A stretch of 63,923 bases of DNA, taken from SABI01 sp963676605. Lineage in GTDB: Bacteria > Spirochaetota > Spirochaetia > Sphaerochaetales > Sphaerochaetaceae. The notes under the pieces are model-generated. The model did not search any database, was not told the origin of the DNA, and was given only the letters and a program-made list of their open reading frames with translations. The stretch lies in NCBI GenBank assembly GCA_963676605.2, contig CAXXSP010000002.1, positions 1-63,923 of the forward strand, read 5' to 3'. Positions within the stretch are counted from its first letter, which is position 1; every line of letters starts with the position of its first letter. Of the stretch, positions 62,086 through 63,923 are shown piece by piece. A program made the position numbers and the translations under genes.

Positions 62086-63326
62086 TGAAATTCATCATCA
62101 AACTTGCCTTTCAGAACCTCACCCGGTATAAACGGCGCACCCTGATTACAGCCTTCGCCATTGCGATCGGCCTAATGATGTTCATTTTCGTCGACTCCAT
62201 GCTTCAGGGAGCGGAGAAGGAATCAGAGCTCAACCTGAAAAGGTATGAGACGAGTTACCTGAGAATTCTCCACAGTGAGTACTGGGAGAACAGGCTGATG
62301 AAACCTCTGGATCTCTCTATCGAGAATCCTGATGCGATCATCTCGGACCTTGAATCCTCCGGTTATACAGCAACGAAGAGAATCGCCTTCACTGCCGATA
62401 TGATCCTCAACGCAGCAGACTTCGGTGAGGAAGGGAACATGAGTGTCTCTGTGCAGGCGGTTGATCCCGAACGGGACCCCGCGGTATTCGATTTCGAACC
62501 GACTCTCATTGAAGGACGTTTTGCAGAAAGCGGAGCTGACGAGGTAGTCATCGGCTCCTGGTTTGCAGAGGATATCAAGGCGGAAGTGGGCTACTATATC
62601 TCGCTTATCACCAGGGGAAACGGCGGCTTCTATGAGGTCATGGACCTCGAGATCGTGGGGATCGTCAACTGTCCGAACCCGAACGTAAACAGAACACTTC
62701 TCATGATGCCCTATGATACCGCCGATTACTATCTCGGTATGGACGGAAACGCAAGTGAGATCGATATCGCCCTCCCCGAGCACGTCAATGTGGAGAGTGA
62801 GGCCTCAGCGGTAGCATCTCTGGTTTCCGGCTATTCCGTTCTCACCTGGAGAGACCTTGCAAAAGACTATCTCGCCCTCGCCGAGGCAAAGAGAGGCGGG
62901 ACGGGAACGATCCTCTTCCTCGTATTCATCATTGCGGCAGTGGGAATCTCAAATACCATGCTGATGGCGATGTGGGAAAGAATCCGTGAACTCGGCATGA
63001 TGCGTTCGCTGGGAATGAAAGACTCCCACATCCGCCTCGCCTTCGTCATCGAAGCCGGGGGTATCGGGCTGATAGGAGCGATCGTTGGAACTGCGCTTGG
63101 ATGCCTTGCCAACCTCTACCTTGTCAACTACGGAATAGATTTCGGGTTCATAACCCGTGATATGGATATCGGGTACCGTGTCGCAACCGTGATGAAGGGA
63201 GTGTGGAGCGTTAAAACTCTTGTGATGAGCCTTGTCTCAGGGGTGGTACTCTCTATGATCGTAGCATACCTTCCGACACGAAAGGCTCTGAAGATGGACA
63301 TTCCGAGCTGTCTGCACCACCAGTAG
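62085..63326 (+). CDS. FtsX-like ABC permease, LolC/E-MacB type
   Basis: This 413-residue permease has a first membrane helix (RRTLITAFAIAIGLMMFIFVDSMLQGAEKES, in two parts), a large periplasmic domain (about residues 40-270; VQAVDPERDPAVFDFEPTLIEGRFAE), then three helices including GTILFLVFIIAAVGISNTMLMAMWERIRELGMMRSLGMK, the FtsX signature. It starts at the TAATG junction with the ATPase gene. It probably couples ATP hydrolysis to mechanical work on envelope lipids, lipoproteins or peptides rather than to import. Confidence 0.92.
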   Translation: MKFIIKLAFQNLTRYKRRTLITAFAIAIGLMMFIFVDSMLQGAEKESELNLKRYETSYLRILHSEYWENRLMKPLDLSIENPDAIISDLESSGYTATKRIAFTADMILNAADFGEEGNMSVSVQAVDPERDPAVFDFEPTLIEGRFAESGADEVVIGSWFAEDIKAEVGYYISLITRGNGGFYEVMDLEIVGIVNCPNPNVNRTLLMMPYDTADYYLGMDGNASEIDIALPEHVNVESEASAVASLVSGYSVLTWRDLAKDYLALAEAKRGGTGTILFLVFIIAAVGISNTMLMAMWERIRELGMMRSLGMKDSHIRLAFVIEAGGIGLIGAIVGTALGCLANLYLVNYGIDFGFITRDMDIGYRVATVMKGVWSVKTLVMSLVSGVVLSMIVAYLPTRKALKMDIPSCLHHQ

Positions 63327-63336
63327 GAGGAAAGAG

Positions 63337-63923
63337 ATGAATATTACACATGTAGCATTAAGAAACATTTCACGAAATCTCCGTCGATCGATCCTCTCCG
63401 GAGCCGCAATCATGGTTTCGGCCATGGCCATCGTCCTCCTGTTTGCGCTTATCAGCGGGATGAAACTCGACATGAAACAGAATCTGACGACCTACTATAC
63501 CGGAGATATCCTGATACAGAATCAGAAGTATAAGGAGTACGAACGGTACAATCCGATCCACCTCACCGTTGACGAGAATGAAGTCATGAAGGCCATCAAT
63601 GACATTGACGGTATCGAGATGGCCGTACCGCGGATCAGGTTCCCGTCCACCTTCTACATCAACGGAGGCATGAACCCTGCAATCGGAATCGGTGCTGACT
63701 TCGAAAAGGAAGCAGACTTCCAGAATCTGGATCTCATCCTGAAGGAAGGAAGGTTTCCTGAGAAGAATGAACGGGCCATGCTGATCGGCGCAGTCCTTGC
63801 CAAAGATCTCGGGCTTTCCCTCGGAGACTCGGTGACTGTCATGAGTACGACAGCCGCCCGGGGGACCAATGCCATAACCCTTGAGATCGTCGGCCTCGCC
63901 GCCTTCCCTGTGGGTTCATTGAA
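63337..63923 (+). CDS. second FtsX-like ABC permease, partial (3' end outside window)
   Basis: From the ATG at 63337, with AGGAGGAAAGAG upstream, 195 codons are open to the window edge. The start MNITHVALRNISRNLRRSIL is followed by a membrane helix (GAAIMVSAMAIVLLFALIS) and a periplasmic part (IDGIEMAVPRIRFPSTFYIN; ILKEGRFPEKNERAMLIG; VTVMSTTAARG), similar in plan to the preceding permease. The two would form a heterodimer on the LolD-like ATPase. Confidence 0.88.
   Translation, partial: MNITHVALRNISRNLRRSILSGAAIMVSAMAIVLLFALISGMKLDMKQNLTTYYTGDILIQNQKYKEYERYNPIHLTVDENEVMKAINDIDGIEMAVPRIRFPSTFYINGGMNPAIGIGADFEKEADFQNLDLILKEGRFPEKNERAMLIGAVLAKDLGLSLGDSVTVMSTTAARGTNAITLEIVGLAAFPVGSL

Noticed and set aside
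1..63923. CRISPR arrays, tRNA or rRNA genes
   Set aside because: No regularly spaced repeats, cloverleaf-like segments or rRNA-like stretches were recognised by eye; a covariance search was not possible.

Overview
The window looks like a chromosome segment from an anaerobic, fermentative, double-membraned bacterium, most probably a spirochaete. This is inferred from gene content and style, not from a marker gene. Supporting points are outer-membrane barrel proteins and lipoproteins, a ferredoxin-dependent 2-oxoacid oxidoreductase, a sodium/proton-pumping Nqr/Rnf-type complex, a KtrAB potassium system and no aerobic respiratory genes. No rRNA or tRNA gene was recognised.

Layout. (1) 1-1.3 kb: end of a DUF89 gene, a small DUF3783 protein and a barrel protein. 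(2) 2-21 kb: a carbohydrate catabolic island. It holds a 2-hydroxyacid dehydrogenase and a GH2 enzyme on the plus strand, and an ABC sugar importer with an RpiB/LacAB-type isomerase and a GarR-type reductase on the minus strand. A divergent RraA-like gene and GntR/FCD regulator follow, then a six-gene minus-strand operon (Ldh-family dehydrogenase, HpcH/GarL-type aldolase, iron alcohol dehydrogenase, aldehyde dehydrogenase, GH2 beta-mannosidase, GH1 beta-glucosidase). The same palindromic word lies upstream of all three transcription units next to the regulator. It is probably the GntR operator and makes the island one regulon. (3) 21.5-29.5 kb: housekeeping and stress genes: YgbA-like protein, a large secreted metallopeptidase/propeller/barrel protein, sucrose-phosphate synthase, tandem Usp, a lipoprotein and mannose-1-phosphate guanylyltransferase. 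(4) 29.6-34.5 kb: a DUF72 / ImuB-like / DnaE2-like mutagenesis cassette behind a promoter overlaid by palindromes. (5) 34.6-39 kb: an electron-transport operon with RnfD/G/E/A-like (NqrB-E) membrane subunits and NqrF, but no adjacent NqrA, RnfB or RnfC. (6) 39-45.4 kb: 2-oxoacid:ferredoxin oxidoreductase diverging from an acyl-CoA ligase and a DUF438/hemerythrin/PAS sensor. (7) 45.5-57.6 kb: zwf-pgl, an oxoamine synthase, glucuronate isomerase, an acyltransferase with zinc ribbon, a candidate structured RNA, an ABC-F protein, a rhodanese lipoprotein and KtrAB. (8) 57.7-59.8 kb: a decayed accessory patch with an IS30 remnant, an intact MazEF-type pair and two surface-protein remnants. (9) 59.9 kb to the end: an autoregulated YtrA-type GntR operon carrying an SPFH protein and a LolCDE/MacB-type ABC transporter, cut by the window edge.

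Together the genes describe an organism that hydrolyses beta-linked (probably manno-/gluco-) oligosaccharides and hexuronates, runs fermentation through ferredoxin with an ion-pumping NADH-linked complex, and stores or protects with sucrose. Coding stretches from 1.4 to 21.4 kb look richer in A+T than the rest, which fits an acquired island, but I did not compute this.
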